From Lysobacter sp. ISL-50 (GTDB lineage Bacteria; Pseudomonadota; Gammaproteobacteria; Xanthomonadales; Xanthomonadaceae), in assembly GCF_018612875.1 (NCBI RefSeq), contig NZ_JAGGRI010000035.1, forward strand, positions 56,498 to 120,497: 64,000 nt of DNA, written 5' to 3'. Numbering within the stretch: the first letter of the stretch is position 1; each line of letters begins with the position of its first letter. Shown piece by piece: positions 1 through 8,957 of this stretch. Made by a program: the position numbers and the translations under genes. The notes under the pieces are model-generated. The model searched no databases and had not been told where the DNA came from. It saw nothing but the letters and a program-made list of their open reading frames with translations.

Positions 1-1244
1 GCATTGCGTGGTTGTTCTCGGTGAAACGCCGCTCGGTGGATTGGAAGCTGGTCGGCATCGGCATCTCCTTGCAGATCGCTTTCGCCGCGCTGGTTCTGTT
101 GGTGCCGGGCGGCAAGGACGTGTTCGACGCGATCGGCAAGGGCTTCGTGCACGTGCTGGAATTCGTCGGCAAGGGCTCGGGCTTCATCTTCGGCAGCCTG
201 ATGGACGTCAAGCAGTTCGGCTTCATCTTCGCCTTCCAGGTGCTGCCGACGATCATCTTCTTCTCGGCCCTGATGGGCGTGCTCTACCACCTGGGCGTGA
301 TGCAGGCGGTGGTGCGCGGCATGGCCTGGGCGATCACCAAGGTCATGCGCGTGTCGGGCGCGGAGACCACCAGCGTCTGCGCCAGCGTCTTCATCGGCCA
401 GACCGAGGCGCCGCTGACCGTGCGCCCCTACATCCCGAAAATGACCGAATCCGAGCTGATCACGATGATGATCGGCGGCATGGCCCACATCGCCGGCGGC
501 GTGCTCGCGGCCTATGTCGGCATGCTCGGCGCCGGCGATCCCGAATCGCAGGCGTTCTACGCCAAGCACCTGCTGGCCGCTTCGATCATGGCCGCGCCGG
601 CGACGCTGGTGATCGCGAAGATCCTCGTGCCCGAGACCGGCGAGCCGCTGACCCGCGGCACGGTCAAGATGGAAGTCGAGAAGAACACCGCCAACATCAT
701 CGACGCGGCCGCCGCCGGCGCCGGCGACGGTTTGCGCCTGGCGCTGAACATCGGCGCGATGCTGCTGGCCTTCATCGCCCTGATCGCGCTGGTCAACGCG
801 CCGCTGACCTGGGTCGGCGAGCAGACCGGCCTGGCCGCCGCGATCGGCAAGCCCACCGACCTGTCCACCCTTCTGGGCTACCTGCTGGCGCCGATCGCCT
901 GGGTGATCGGCACGCCGTGGCAGGACGCGACGCTGGTCGGCGGATTGATCGGCGAGAAGGTCGTGCTCAACGAATTCGTCGCCTACACCCATCTGGCCGA
1001 TATCGTGAACGGCAAGGTCGCCGGCGCCTCGCTCAGCGACGAAGGCCGTTTGATCGCGACCTACGCGCTGTGCGGCTTCGCCAATTTCAGCTCGATCGCG
1101 ATCCAGATCGGCGGCATTGGCGGACTGGCTCCGGAACGTCGCCAGGATCTGGCGCGGTTCGGCCTGCGCGCCGTGCTCGGCGGTTCGATCGCGACCTTCA
1201 TGACCGCGACCATCGCCGGCGTACTCACTCACTTCGCCGGATAA
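1..1244 (+). CDS. NupC/CNT family nucleoside transporter (5' end outside window)
   Basis: Inner-membrane concentrative nucleoside transporter, which by family imports nucleosides with a cation gradient. The frame is open to the left edge: codons for I-A-W precede the first visible start-like TTG at 12, so the true start lies outside the window and only the N-terminus is missing. Roughly 413 residues remain, close to the usual 400-430. The visible family motifs are the GQTEAP segment after ETTSVCASVFI, a conserved LNEFVAY stretch and GFANFSSI near the C-terminus, with many hydrophobic segments between. The stop lies 6 bases before the next gene, a ribokinase-like kinase, so the two are probably one nucleoside/ribose salvage operon (inference). 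Substrate specificity cannot be read from the sequence. Confidence 0.92.
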   Translation, partial: IAWLFSVKRRSVDWKLVGIGISLQIAFAALVLLVPGGKDVFDAIGKGFVHVLEFVGKGSGFIFGSLMDVKQFGFIFAFQVLPTIIFFSALMGVLYHLGVMQAVVRGMAWAITKVMRVSGAETTSVCASVFIGQTEAPLTVRPYIPKMTESELITMMIGGMAHIAGGVLAAYVGMLGAGDPESQAFYAKHLLAASIMAAPATLVIAKILVPETGEPLTRGTVKMEVEKNTANIIDAAAAGAGDGLRLALNIGAMLLAFIALIALVNAPLTWVGEQTGLAAAIGKPTDLSTLLGYLLAPIAWVIGTPWQDATLVGGLIGEKVVLNEFVAYTHLADIVNGKVAGASLSDEGRLIATYALCGFANFSSIAIQIGGIGGLAPERRQDLARFGLRAVLGGSIATFMTATIAGVLTHFAG

Positions 1245-1250
1245 GTTCGC

Positions 1251-2228
1251 ATGAGCGACCTGCATTGCGGCCGCGTCGTCGTCGTCGGCTCGTTCAACGT
1301 CGACCACGTCTGGGCGCTGACCGCGTTGCCGCGCCCGGGCGAAACCCTGGCCGGCCGCTATCACACCGGGCCCGGCGGCAAGGGCTTCAATCAGGCCACC
1401 GCGGCGGCGCGCGCGGGCGCGGCGGTCAGTTTCGTCTGCGCGCTCGGCGAGGACGCCGGCGGACAGCTGGCGCACGCGCTCGCCGCCGGCGACGGCATCG
1501 ACCTGCGCGATCTGCGCAGCGACGAACCCACCGGCACCGCCGGCATCTACGTCGATGCCGAGGGCCGCAACACCATCGTGATCGGCCCGGGCGCCAATGC
1601 CGAACTCTCGCCGGCCTTCGTCGGCGAACACGGGCAGGCGCTGGCGCGGGCGCGGGTCGTGCTGACCCAACTGGAAACCCCGGTCGAATCGGCCGAAGCC
1701 GCATTCGCGCTGGCGCGCGCCGCGGGCGCGTTGACCCTGCTCAATCCGGCGCCGGCCGACGCCGTCGCCAGCGCCGCGCTGTGGGCGCTGGCCGATGTGA
1801 TCACGCCGAACGAAACCGAGTTCTGTGCGCAGTTGCAGCGCCATGCGGATACGCGGCTGGACCCGGATACGTTGGCGGGTTTGGCCGACGCCGAATTGCA
1901 TGCGCATTGCCGGCGGTTGCTGCCGGACGGCAGCGTCGTCATCACCCTGGGCCAGTCCGGCTGCTTCGTTTCGCATGCCGACGGCGCACTGCGCGGCGAT
2001 GCGCAGGCCTGCTATCGGGTCGCGGCGGCGGCGGTGCGCGCCGTCGATACCACCGGCGCGGGCGATGCCTTCAACGGCGCGCTGGCCGCGTCGCTGGCAC
2101 GCGGCGGCGATGCCGCGTTCGCGGAGCATGTCGCCTATGCCAATCGCTATGCGGGCCTGTCCACCGAACGCGCGGGCGCGGCGGCGGCGATGCCGCGCGA
2201 TGCCGAGTTGAAGGCGCGGTTCGGCTGA
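1251..2228 (+). CDS. rbsK: ribokinase-like PfkB family sugar kinase
   Basis: Cytoplasmic ATP-dependent sugar kinase of the PfkB family, 325 residues. The N-terminal block VVGSFNVDHVW followed by GPGGKGFNQA is the ribokinase substrate-binding signature. The C-terminal DTTGAGDAFNG is PfkB signature 2, containing the catalytic Asp and the anion hole. It starts 6 bases after the nucleoside transporter stop, so the two are probably co-transcribed; ribose released from imported nucleosides would be a sensible substrate (inference). Another furanose or nucleoside kinase activity is possible because PfkB specificities are hard to separate by motif. Confidence 0.85.
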   Translation: MSDLHCGRVVVVGSFNVDHVWALTALPRPGETLAGRYHTGPGGKGFNQATAAARAGAAVSFVCALGEDAGGQLAHALAAGDGIDLRDLRSDEPTGTAGIYVDAEGRNTIVIGPGANAELSPAFVGEHGQALARARVVLTQLETPVESAEAAFALARAAGALTLLNPAPADAVASAALWALADVITPNETEFCAQLQRHADTRLDPDTLAGLADAELHAHCRRLLPDGSVVITLGQSGCFVSHADGALRGDAQACYRVAAAAVRAVDTTGAGDAFNGALAASLARGGDAAFAEHVAYANRYAGLSTERAGAAAAMPRDAELKARFG

Positions 2229-2283
2229 GTTTGGTGTCCGGTGGGCTGCTGGTTCGCGGGCTGCTTTCACCGCGTCTGAGACA

Positions 2284-2402
2284 AAAGCATCGGGCCTGAA
2301 GGCCCTCCCACAAAAGACCTCGCCAGCTTCGAAGCCTCTTGTGGGAGGGGCTTCAGCCCCCCGAAGTCTTTTGTGGGAGGGGCTTCAGCCCCGATGCCTT
2401 TC
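2284..2402. repeat. GGGAGGGGCTTCAGCCCCGATGC hairpin repeats
   Basis: Three copies of an intergenic repeat built around GGGCCTGAAGGCCC or GGGGCTTCAGCCCC, each flanked by CCCACAAAA or its complement TTTTGTGGG. The first copy is inverted relative to the other two, so a long hairpin can form. The same family recurs near 34.2, 45.4, 48.0-48.4, 60.2 and 62.0 kb in this window. It follows the kinase and could act as a transcript 3' end. Confidence 0.85.
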
Positions 2403-2437
2403 GCTCAGATCGCGCCGCCCACCCGCCCGCCCCTTTA

Positions 2438-2458
2438 AATTGAGAATGGTTCGCATTA
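2438..2458. promoter_or_regulatory. Fur box
   Basis: The sequence TTGAGAATGGTTCGCATTA lies about 40 bases before the siderophore receptor start. It matches the Fur consensus of interleaved GATAAT-type hexamers and the form AATGAGAAT-N-ATTCTCATT common in Xanthomonadaceae. Iron repression of the receptor and the following PepSY gene is inferred. Confidence 0.75.
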
Positions 2459-2497
2459 GCATGCCAACCCTGTCGCAGTTTTCAGGCCCGCCTCCCC

Positions 2498-4618
2498 ATG
2501 CCCCGCCCCCAGCTTCTCGCCAGCGCCCTGCTGGCCGCCCTCGCCGCGCCCATCGCCCATGCCGATGAGGCCAAGGACATCGATCGCGTCACCGTCTCGG
2601 CCAGCACCAGCCGCACGCCCAATTCGGAGGCGGCGCTGGCCAATACGATCACCGTGATCGACCAGGAGCAGCTCAAGCAGCAGCTGTCGGTCACGCAGGA
2701 CATCTCGCAGGTGCTGGCCAACCTGATCCCGTCGTTCTCGCCCTCGCGGCAGAAGCTCACCAACGGCGGCGAAACCCTGCGCGGGCGCAAGCCGCTGTAC
2801 CTAGTGGACGGCGTGCCGCAATCCACGCCGCTGCGCGAAGGCGGCCGCGACGGCCATACCGTCGATCCGGCGATGATCGAACGCATCGAAGTCATCCACG
2901 GCGCCAACGCGCTGCAAGGCCTGGGCGCGTCGGGCGGCATCATCAACATCATCACCAAGCGCGCGCCGCGCAAAGACGGCGAAACCTTCCAGGACGTCAG
3001 CATCGGCGCCAGCACCGCGCTGCCGAACCGCGGCGACAGCGTCGGCTATCGCGCGTCGTATCTGTTCGGCACCCGCAAGGGCGCGTTCGATTTCGTCGGC
3101 GGCGTCTCCTACGCCAGCGAAGGCCTGTACTACGACGGCCGCGGCCATGCCATCGCGGTCAACGATATCCAGGGCGACCTGATGGACGCGCGCAGCAACA
3201 ACCTGTTCGCCAAGGCCGGTTGGGACATCGACGATCGCCGCCGCCTGCAGCTCACCGCCAACCGCTACGAGCTCAAGGGCAACAACGACTACATCACCGT
3301 CAACGGCGATATTCGCACCGGCTTGCTGGCGACGTCGGCGCGCGGCAGCCGCGAAGGCCAGGGCGCGCGCAACCGCTCGACCTCGCTGGTGCTGGACTAC
3401 ACCGACAAGGCGCTGGGCGGCGGTTTCTTCAACGCGCAGTTGTTCTGGGTCGATTTCAAGGGCCTGTACGGCGCCACCGATTGGGAAGATTTCTGGCGCG
3501 ACGGCCGCGACCTGCACTGGTGGGACCAGTCGCAGAACGTCTCGGAAAAAACCGGCGGCAAGTTCAGCTGGTCGCGCGACAATCTGTTCGACCAGCGCCT
3601 GCGCGTGACCCTGGGCCTGGACTGGAACCGCGACAAGACCTATCAGGAACTGGTCGTCGCCAAGCTCAAGTGGGTGCCGCAGACGCAGTACGAATCCTGG
3701 TCGCCGTTCGTGCAGGCCGAATGGTGGATCAGCGACAAAGTCATGCTGACCGGCGGCGTGCGGCATGAGCGCGGCACGCTGGAAGTCGGCGATTTCACCA
3801 CCATTCCGGCCAACGCCGGCGGCAGCCGCTTCGTCCGCGGCGGCTCGCCCAAGACCCGCGAAACCCTGCCCAATTACGGCATCGTGTTCGAAGCCACCGA
3901 TGCGTTGAAGTTCTACGCCTCGTACTCGGAAGGCTATACGGTGGCCGACATCGGCCGCGTGCTGCGCGGCATCACCACGCCGAACCAGAGCGTGGACAAG
4001 CTGGTGGATCTGTCGCCGGTGGTGTCGGACAACCGCGAAATCGGCGTGGACTTCGACAACGGCCGCTGGCTCGCGCATCTGGCCGGGTACTGGTCGGATT
4101 CCGACCTGGGCTCGCGCCTGGCCTTCGACCGCAACACCCAGAGCTATTTCGTCGTACGCGAACGCACCGAAATCCGCGGCATCGAAGGCAACATCGCCTT
4201 CCAGTTCTCCGATGCCGGCCGTATCGGCGTGGGTTACGCGCAAGCCAACGGCCGCTACGACAGCGACGGCGACGACCGCGTCGACAGCGACCTGCCGGGC
4301 ATCAACATCAGCCCCGACCGCATCACCGCGTTCTGGGACCAGACCTGGAGCGACACCGTCTCCACCCGCCTGCAAGGCAGCCGCGCGCTCGATCGCGATT
4401 TCGATCTCAAGGGCGTGCGCGTGGCCAGCACCGACGGCTACACCACCGTGGACCTGCAGGCGCGTTTCAAGCTGCCGCTGGGCCAGTTGAGCGTCGGCGT
4501 GGAGAATCTGTTCGACGAGCAGTACGTGACCTATTACTCGCAGAGCACGCCGCGCAACGACACCTTTGTTGCCGGCCGCGGCCGGGTGTTGAGCGCGAGC
4601 TGGTCGCATCGCTTCTAA
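2498..4618 (+). CDS. TonB-dependent siderophore receptor
   Basis: Outer-membrane ligand-gated receptor, 706 residues. It has a cleavable signal peptide (residues 1-22, ending AHA), a plug domain starting near residue 30 (DRVTVSAS, a TonB-box-like segment, then LVDGVPQS and IERIEVIHGANALQGLGASGG) and a beta-barrel ending in a C-terminal aromatic (SWSHRF), as expected for outer-membrane insertion. A Fur box lies just upstream and a PepSY membrane protein just downstream, which points to a ferric siderophore substrate. The siderophore itself cannot be deduced. The ATG at 2498 directly precedes the signal peptide. Confidence 0.92.
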   Translation: MPRPQLLASALLAALAAPIAHADEAKDIDRVTVSASTSRTPNSEAALANTITVIDQEQLKQQLSVTQDISQVLANLIPSFSPSRQKLTNGGETLRGRKPLYLVDGVPQSTPLREGGRDGHTVDPAMIERIEVIHGANALQGLGASGGIINIITKRAPRKDGETFQDVSIGASTALPNRGDSVGYRASYLFGTRKGAFDFVGGVSYASEGLYYDGRGHAIAVNDIQGDLMDARSNNLFAKAGWDIDDRRRLQLTANRYELKGNNDYITVNGDIRTGLLATSARGSREGQGARNRSTSLVLDYTDKALGGGFFNAQLFWVDFKGLYGATDWEDFWRDGRDLHWWDQSQNVSEKTGGKFSWSRDNLFDQRLRVTLGLDWNRDKTYQELVVAKLKWVPQTQYESWSPFVQAEWWISDKVMLTGGVRHERGTLEVGDFTTIPANAGGSRFVRGGSPKTRETLPNYGIVFEATDALKFYASYSEGYTVADIGRVLRGITTPNQSVDKLVDLSPVVSDNREIGVDFDNGRWLAHLAGYWSDSDLGSRLAFDRNTQSYFVVRERTEIRGIEGNIAFQFSDAGRIGVGYAQANGRYDSDGDDRVDSDLPGINISPDRITAFWDQTWSDTVSTRLQGSRALDRDFDLKGVRVASTDGYTTVDLQARFKLPLGQLSVGVENLFDEQYVTYYSQSTPRNDTFVAGRGRVLSASWSHRF

Positions 4619-4645
4619 ACCGCCCACACGAATCCATCGCCCAGC

Positions 4646-5755
4646 ATGAGCACGAGCCAGGCATCGCAACGACCCAAGCCGCGCCTGCGCTCGGCCTTGA
4701 AATGGCTGCATCTGTGGCTGGGGCTCAGTGCCGGCACGGTGTTCGCGATCGTCGCGCTGGCCGGCACCGTGCTCGCGTTCCAGCGCGAGCTGGCGCTGTG
4801 GGCGTACCCGCAATTGCAGCGCGACGCCGCGACCACGCCGGAGCAACGCAGCCGCGCGCTGGCCCGCATCGTCGGCCAGTGGCAAACGCAGGGCATGAGT
4901 TCGCTGGATCTGCCCTCGCCGCAGTTTCCGGTTTGGCAAGGTTATTTTCCGGATAACGAACGCCGCTATTTCGATCCGGCCAGCGGCGAGTTGCTGCTGA
5001 CGCGCAACACCGACAACGATCTGGTCCTGTGGCTGCGCGATCTGCACATCCATCTGCTGTCGGGCAAGACCGGCGAACAGGTGCTCGGCGTGGTCGGCAT
5101 CCTCGCTTTGTTCATGCTGCTCAGCGGCCTGTATCTGTGGTGGCCGCGCTGGTCGGCGCTGGCGGCGAGCCTGAAGTGGTATCGCGGGCCGCCGACGCGG
5201 CGCTGGTTCAGCTGGCATCGCGGCATCGGCCTGTGGCTGCTGCCGTTGACCTTGCTCGCGGTGTTGACCGGCGTGTCGATGGTCTACGACGATGTCGCCC
5301 GCGGCGCGCTCAGCACTGCGTTCGGCGACCGCGAACCGCCGCCCAAGCCGCCGAAACTCGCCGCGCGCGACGCGCCGATCGATTGGGGCGGGGTGCTGCG
5401 CGCGGCTGAAGCTGCGACCGCGCCGCACGCCGGCCTGCCCGGCGCGCAGCTGCGCCGCATCAGCCTGCCCAAACCCGGCAGCGGCCTGATCGCGCTGCGT
5501 GCGCGCGCGGTCGGCGAATGGCACCCGGTCGGACGCAGCATGGTCTGGATCGACCCGTATCGCGGCGATGTGATCGGCACGCTGGACGCCACCGCGCAGG
5601 AGCGCGGCGTGCGCACCTTCGATGCGATCTATCCGTTGCATGGCGGTTTCGTCGGCGGCCGCGCGTGGCAGACGCTGATCGCGCTGACCGGGCTGCTGCC
5701 TGGGTTCTTGCTGATTACCGGGTTCTTGTTCTGGCGGCGCCGCCGGAACCGTTGA
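4646..5755 (+). CDS. PepSY-associated TM helix protein (probable siderophore-iron reductase)
   Basis: Inner-membrane protein of 369 residues with the PepSY-TM layout: an N-terminal hydrophobic helix (KWLHLWLGLSAGTVFAIVALAG), a periplasmic region, a paired-helix block (DLHIHLLSG, then VVGILALFMLLSGLYLWW and FSWHRGIGLWLLPLTLLAVLTG) and a final helix followed by RRRRNR. Conserved histidines sit at helix ends, as in PiuB/FoxB-like proteins implicated in ferric-siderophore reduction. It starts 27 bases after the receptor stop, so it probably shares the Fur-controlled promoter. The reductase role is inferred from family and context. Confidence 0.85.
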   Translation: MSTSQASQRPKPRLRSALKWLHLWLGLSAGTVFAIVALAGTVLAFQRELALWAYPQLQRDAATTPEQRSRALARIVGQWQTQGMSSLDLPSPQFPVWQGYFPDNERRYFDPASGELLLTRNTDNDLVLWLRDLHIHLLSGKTGEQVLGVVGILALFMLLSGLYLWWPRWSALAASLKWYRGPPTRRWFSWHRGIGLWLLPLTLLAVLTGVSMVYDDVARGALSTAFGDREPPPKPPKLAARDAPIDWGGVLRAAEAATAPHAGLPGAQLRRISLPKPGSGLIALRARAVGEWHPVGRSMVWIDPYRGDVIGTLDATAQERGVRTFDAIYPLHGGFVGGRAWQTLIALTGLLPGFLLITGFLFWRRRRNR

Positions 5756-5879
5756 CACCTGAGCGCAACGCACCGCAACCTGCCCCTCGACCGGTTCGGC
5801 TTCACAACCGCGTTTTAAGAACGTGTAACTCGGAAGTCATACCCGTCCGCCCCAAGGCGGCCACAGCGAGGGATCGAAC

Positions 5880-6215
5880 ATGGCAGGCAAGTACGTCATC
5901 AGTAAGCAGAGCAACGGTGAATTCCACTTCGTTCTCAAGGCCGGCAACGGTCAAGTCATCCTCAGCAGCGAGAGCTACAAGGCCAAGGCCTCCTGCATCG
6001 AAGGTATTGATTCGGTACGCAAGAACAGCCAGATCGACGGGCGCTATCAAAGCAAGACCGCGTCTGACGGCCGTGAATATTTCGTCCTGATCGCAAGCAA
6101 TGGCCAGGTGATCGGCACCAGTCAGCTGTACAAGGCTGGTGACAGCCGCGAAAACGGTATCGCCTCGGTCAAGGAAAACGGTCCGTCACAGACTCTGGAA
6201 GACAATACGGTCTGA
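5880..6215 (+). CDS. YegP family protein (two DUF1508 repeats)
   Basis: Small protein of 111 residues made of two copies of the DUF1508 module. The first, about residues 3-48, has GKYVISKQSNGEFHFVL followed by GNGQVILSSESY; the second, about residues 53-102, has GREYFVLIASNGQVIGTSQLY. Each repeat is a small beta sheet plus helix. The cellular role of YegP is unknown. A purine-rich GCGAGGGATC precedes the ATG. It looks monocistronic, with a hairpin just after the stop. Its lysine and serine content is higher than that of its neighbours, which suggests high expression (inference). Confidence 0.88.
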   Translation: MAGKYVISKQSNGEFHFVLKAGNGQVILSSESYKAKASCIEGIDSVRKNSQIDGRYQSKTASDGREYFVLIASNGQVIGTSQLYKAGDSRENGIASVKENGPSQTLEDNTV

Positions 6216-6222
6216 ATTGCTC

Positions 6223-6247
6223 CGTTTCCGCGCGCAACGCGGAAACG
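6223..6247. terminator. hairpin after the YegP-like gene
   Basis: Perfect 10-bp inverted repeat CGTTTCCGCG/CGCGGAAACG with a 5-base loop, starting 8 bases after the stop codon. No U-tract follows, so it may be a weak terminator or an mRNA-stabilising 3' end. Confidence 0.5.
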
Positions 6248-6383
6248 CAGACCAGGAGGCGGCAGGCTATGCTTGCCGCCTTAACCGGCCCTACGATCAT
6301 TAGCGTGGCTGCTCCGTCGGCTCCGATTGCACCGGCCCGGCGCCATGCCACCGGGACCCACCGAGCCTTCAACTGGTCTGGCT

Positions 6384-6389
6384 TACAAT
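6384..6389 (+). promoter_or_regulatory. -10 element TACAAT of dusB (leaderless start)
   Basis: TACAAT lies 6 bases before the dusB ATG at 6396. Transcription would begin at or next to the start codon, and no ribosome-binding site is visible. This spacing is typical of leaderless mRNAs. Confidence 0.45.
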
Positions 6390-6395
6390 GCCGCC

Positions 6396-7394
6396 ATGCG
6401 CATCGGCCCCTATTCCCTCGCCCCGCGCGTGATCCTCGCGCCCATGGCCGGGGTCACCGACAAGCCGTTCCGGGTGCTGTGCAAGCGCCTGGGCGCCGGG
6501 CTGTGCGTGTCGGAGATGACCACCAGCGATCCGCGCTTCTGGAGCACGGCCAAGTCGCGCCACCGCATGGACCACGACGGCGAGCCGGACCCGGTCAGCG
6601 TGCAGATCGCCGGCACGGTGCCGCGGATCATGGCCGACGCGGCGCGCTACAACGTCGATCACGGCGCGCAGATCATCGACATCAACATGGGCTGCCCGGC
6701 CAAGAAGGTCTGCAACGCCTGGGCCGGTTCGGCGCTGATGCGCGACGAAGGCCTGGTCGCGCGCATCCTGGAAGCGGTGGTCAAGGCGGTCGAGGTTCCG
6801 GTCACGCTGAAGATCCGCACTGGCTGGGATCACGACCAGCGCAACGCGCCCCTCATTGCCCGCATCGCCCAGGACGCCGGCATCCAGGCGCTGGCGGTGC
6901 ATGGCCGCACCCGCGATCAGCAATACACCGGCACCGCCGAATACGACACCATCGCCGCGATCAAGGCGCGGCTGTCGATTCCGGTGATCGCCAACGGCGA
7001 CGTGGACGGCCCGCGCAAGGCCGCCTTCGTGCTCGCCCAGACCGGTTGCGATGCGGTCATGGTCGGGCGCGCGGCGCAGGGCCGGCCATGGATTTTCCGC
7101 GAGATCGCGCATTTCCTGGCGCATGGCGAAGAACTGCCGCCGCCGTCGCTGAGCGAGGTGCGCGACATCCTGCTAGGCCATCTGCAGCATCTGCACGCGT
7201 TCTACGGCGAGCTGTCGGGCGTGCGCATCGCGCGCAAGCACCTGGGCTGGTACGCGAAGGACCGCCCCGAAAACGCGGCGTTCCGCGCGGTGGTCAATCG
7301 CGCCGATTCGGCGGAATTGCAGTTGCGGTTGACGCGCGATTACTTCGACGCGCTGGTCGCCGGGGTGACGCCGGAGCTGTCGGCCGCGGCCTGA
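6396..7394 (+). CDS. dusB: tRNA-dihydrouridine synthase DusB
   Basis: FMN-dependent enzyme that reduces uridines in the tRNA D-loop, 332 residues. The start at 6396 gives MRIGPYSLAPRVILAPMAGVTD, which aligns with the E. coli DusB N-terminus; a longer frame to 6327 adds an unconserved leader. The visible features are the AGVTDKPFR block, the catalytic cysteine in DINMGCPAKKV, the KIRTGW and VHGRTR motifs and the FMN-phosphate-binding GRAAQGRPWIFREI. The DusB-type signature is kept, including the C-terminal YGELSGVRIARKHLGWY. The fis gene that often follows dusB in enterics is absent here. The start probably lies on a leaderless transcript. Confidence 0.93.
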   Translation: MRIGPYSLAPRVILAPMAGVTDKPFRVLCKRLGAGLCVSEMTTSDPRFWSTAKSRHRMDHDGEPDPVSVQIAGTVPRIMADAARYNVDHGAQIIDINMGCPAKKVCNAWAGSALMRDEGLVARILEAVVKAVEVPVTLKIRTGWDHDQRNAPLIARIAQDAGIQALAVHGRTRDQQYTGTAEYDTIAAIKARLSIPVIANGDVDGPRKAAFVLAQTGCDAVMVGRAAQGRPWIFREIAHFLAHGEELPPPSLSEVRDILLGHLQHLHAFYGELSGVRIARKHLGWYAKDRPENAAFRAVVNRADSAELQLRLTRDYFDALVAGVTPELSAAA

Positions 7395-7425
7395 ATCGCG
7401 AGCGGCGGCCTCGGCGCGCCTTCGC

Positions 7426-7914
7426 TTATTTCTTGTGCTTGTTCTTTTGTTTGGCGTACTCGTCCGGCGTCTGCCCGTGCTGGGGCACGGCCGGGAACTG
7501 CGGCACCCTGCAGCCGGGCGCTTCTTCGAGCAACAGCACGGCGACCACGTTGGGATTCAGATCCTTGGTCGCGCCGGTGGCCGCGTCCACGCCGGCGCCG
7601 ACCAATCCGCCGATCAGCAGATTGCCGGCCAGCCCGGCCGCGCCGCCGCTGCCCACTTCGCTGCGCACCTGCGCCGTCGCCTGACGGTAACCGGACTTGC
7701 ACAGCTCCACCGCCACCGGATGCTTGCGCTTGAGTTTGAGCGTGCACGGCGTGGTGCAGCGCTCGCCGTTGGACAGCGACACGGTCGCCCCGCCCGGCAG
7801 GCTGTCGATGGTCAGGGCCTGGGTGGAGCCGCGCGCGAAGGTCGCGCAGCCGCTGCCGGCCAGCGCCGGCAAGATCGCGATCGCCGGCGCGAGCCGGCGC
7901 AGAAGGGGGTGCAT
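7426..7914 (-). CDS. putative PEGA-like lipoprotein
   Basis: Predicted lipoprotein of 162 residues. The start at 7914 places a signal peptide directly before the lipobox LAGSGC, with the lipidated Cys at about residue 22; the open frame to 8001 would bury this signal. The mature part, SLPGGATVSLSNGERCTTPCTLKLKRKHPVAVELCKSGY, resembles a PEGA-type surface domain (inference), and a Gly/Ala-rich segment (LAGNLLIGGLVGAGVDAATGA) could be membrane-associated. The C-terminus is lysine-rich (KQKNKHKK). Its function is unknown. It converges with dusB. Confidence 0.72.
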   Translation of the reverse strand: MHPLLRRLAPAIAILPALAGSGCATFARGSTQALTIDSLPGGATVSLSNGERCTTPCTLKLKRKHPVAVELCKSGYRQATAQVRSEVGSGGAAGLAGNLLIGGLVGAGVDAATGATKDLNPNVVAVLLLEEAPGCRVPQFPAVPQHGQTPDEYAKQKNKHKK

Positions 7915-8037
7915 GGGGGACAGACCTCGGAGGAATCGGCGCGCTTTCGCGACGGCTCGCCGTCGCGCAGGCATCAGGCCATAGCCGCCGCACCGGCGCA
8001 ATGCCGCCGCGGCCGGACCAGGCGATTTCGCCGTGCA

Positions 8038-8931
8038 TCATTCCGCCCCCGCCGCGCCTTCGGCCAGCAGCCAATCGACGAAGGCGCGCAGGTGCGCGGG
8101 CTTGTCGCCATCGCGCGGCCGCAGCAGGTAATAGCGGCTTCCCGGCGCGCGGATGTCCGCGAACGGCGTGGCGATGCGTCCGGCCGCGCGGTCCACCTCC
8201 AGGGTCGGAAACGTGCCGATGGCGAATCCCAGCCCGTCCACCACCGCTTGCAGGGTGACGAAGAAATGATCGAAACGCTGCATCCGCAGCGGCCGCAGCG
8301 AATCGTGGCCGGCCTGGCGCAACCACGCTTCCCAGGTTCCCGGGCGCGTCTCGGTGTACAGCAGCACGCCGTCGAGCAGGTCTTGCGGATCGCGCAGCGG
8401 CGCGCGCGCCAGCAACGATGGGCTGGCGATGACGGTCTGGGTCTCGCTGAAGATCGGTTCGACCTCGAACTGCCCGTCGCGCTCGACGGTGCGGCGGATC
8501 GCCAGATCGAAATTGCCGTGCAATGCCGCCTCGTTGCTGAAGGCGGTCGATACGCGCACATCGACCTCGGGCTGCCGCCGCTGGAAGCCGTCGAGCCGCG
8601 GAATCAGCCAACGCATGGCGAAGGTCGCCGGCGCGTTCACCCGGATGACCTTGCGCGTGGCGATCCGGCCATACAGTTCGGAGGCGGCGCCGATGTGGTC
8701 GAAGGCCTCGCTGATCTCGCGCCCGAACGCCTGCGCGTGCACGGTCGGCACCATGCGCCGGCCCTCGCGCCGGAACAGCGGCTGGCCCAGCCACGACTCC
8801 AGGATTTCGATCTGCCGGCTCACCGCGCCGTGGGTCAGGTTCAGCTCGCGCGCGGCCAGCGAGTAGCTCCCGGCGCGCACGGCGACCTCGAAGATGCGCA
8901 AGGCGTTGAGCGGGGGCAGCTTATGCGGCAT
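8038..8931 (-). CDS. LysR family regulator (GcvA-like), divergent from phnA
   Basis: DNA-binding regulator of 297 residues. The N-terminal winged helix-turn-helix is at about residues 6-65 (LNALRIFEVAVRAGSYSLAA, then LTHGAVSRQIEILESWLG), and a substrate-sensing periplasmic-binding-like domain follows. The VSRQI and LESWLG motifs place it with the GcvA branch. It is transcribed away from phnA, and a perfect 10-10-10 inverted repeat sits between them (8958-8987). It is therefore the likely regulator of phnA, with a phosphonate or pathway intermediate as effector (inference). Confidence 0.88.
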   Translation of the reverse strand: MPHKLPPLNALRIFEVAVRAGSYSLAARELNLTHGAVSRQIEILESWLGQPLFRREGRRMVPTVHAQAFGREISEAFDHIGAASELYGRIATRKVIRVNAPATFAMRWLIPRLDGFQRRQPEVDVRVSTAFSNEAALHGNFDLAIRRTVERDGQFEVEPIFSETQTVIASPSLLARAPLRDPQDLLDGVLLYTETRPGTWEAWLRQAGHDSLRPLRMQRFDHFFVTLQAVVDGLGFAIGTFPTLEVDRAAGRIATPFADIRAPGSRYYLLRPRDGDKPAHLRAFVDWLLAEGAAGAE

Positions 8932-8957
8932 ATGTGAGCTTTTCTGACGAAATCTGC

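Noticed and set aside
8..2299. 763-codon plus-strand frame over the transporter and kinase
   Set aside because: Arg/Gly-rich translation in another frame of two well-supported genes; no domain.
2801..5773. Very long minus-strand open frame (990 codons) opposite the TonB receptor and PepSY genes
   Set aside because: It is the antisense of two clear genes, has low-complexity His/Arg/Ala/Gln-rich translation and no recognisable domain. High GC suppresses stops in this frame.
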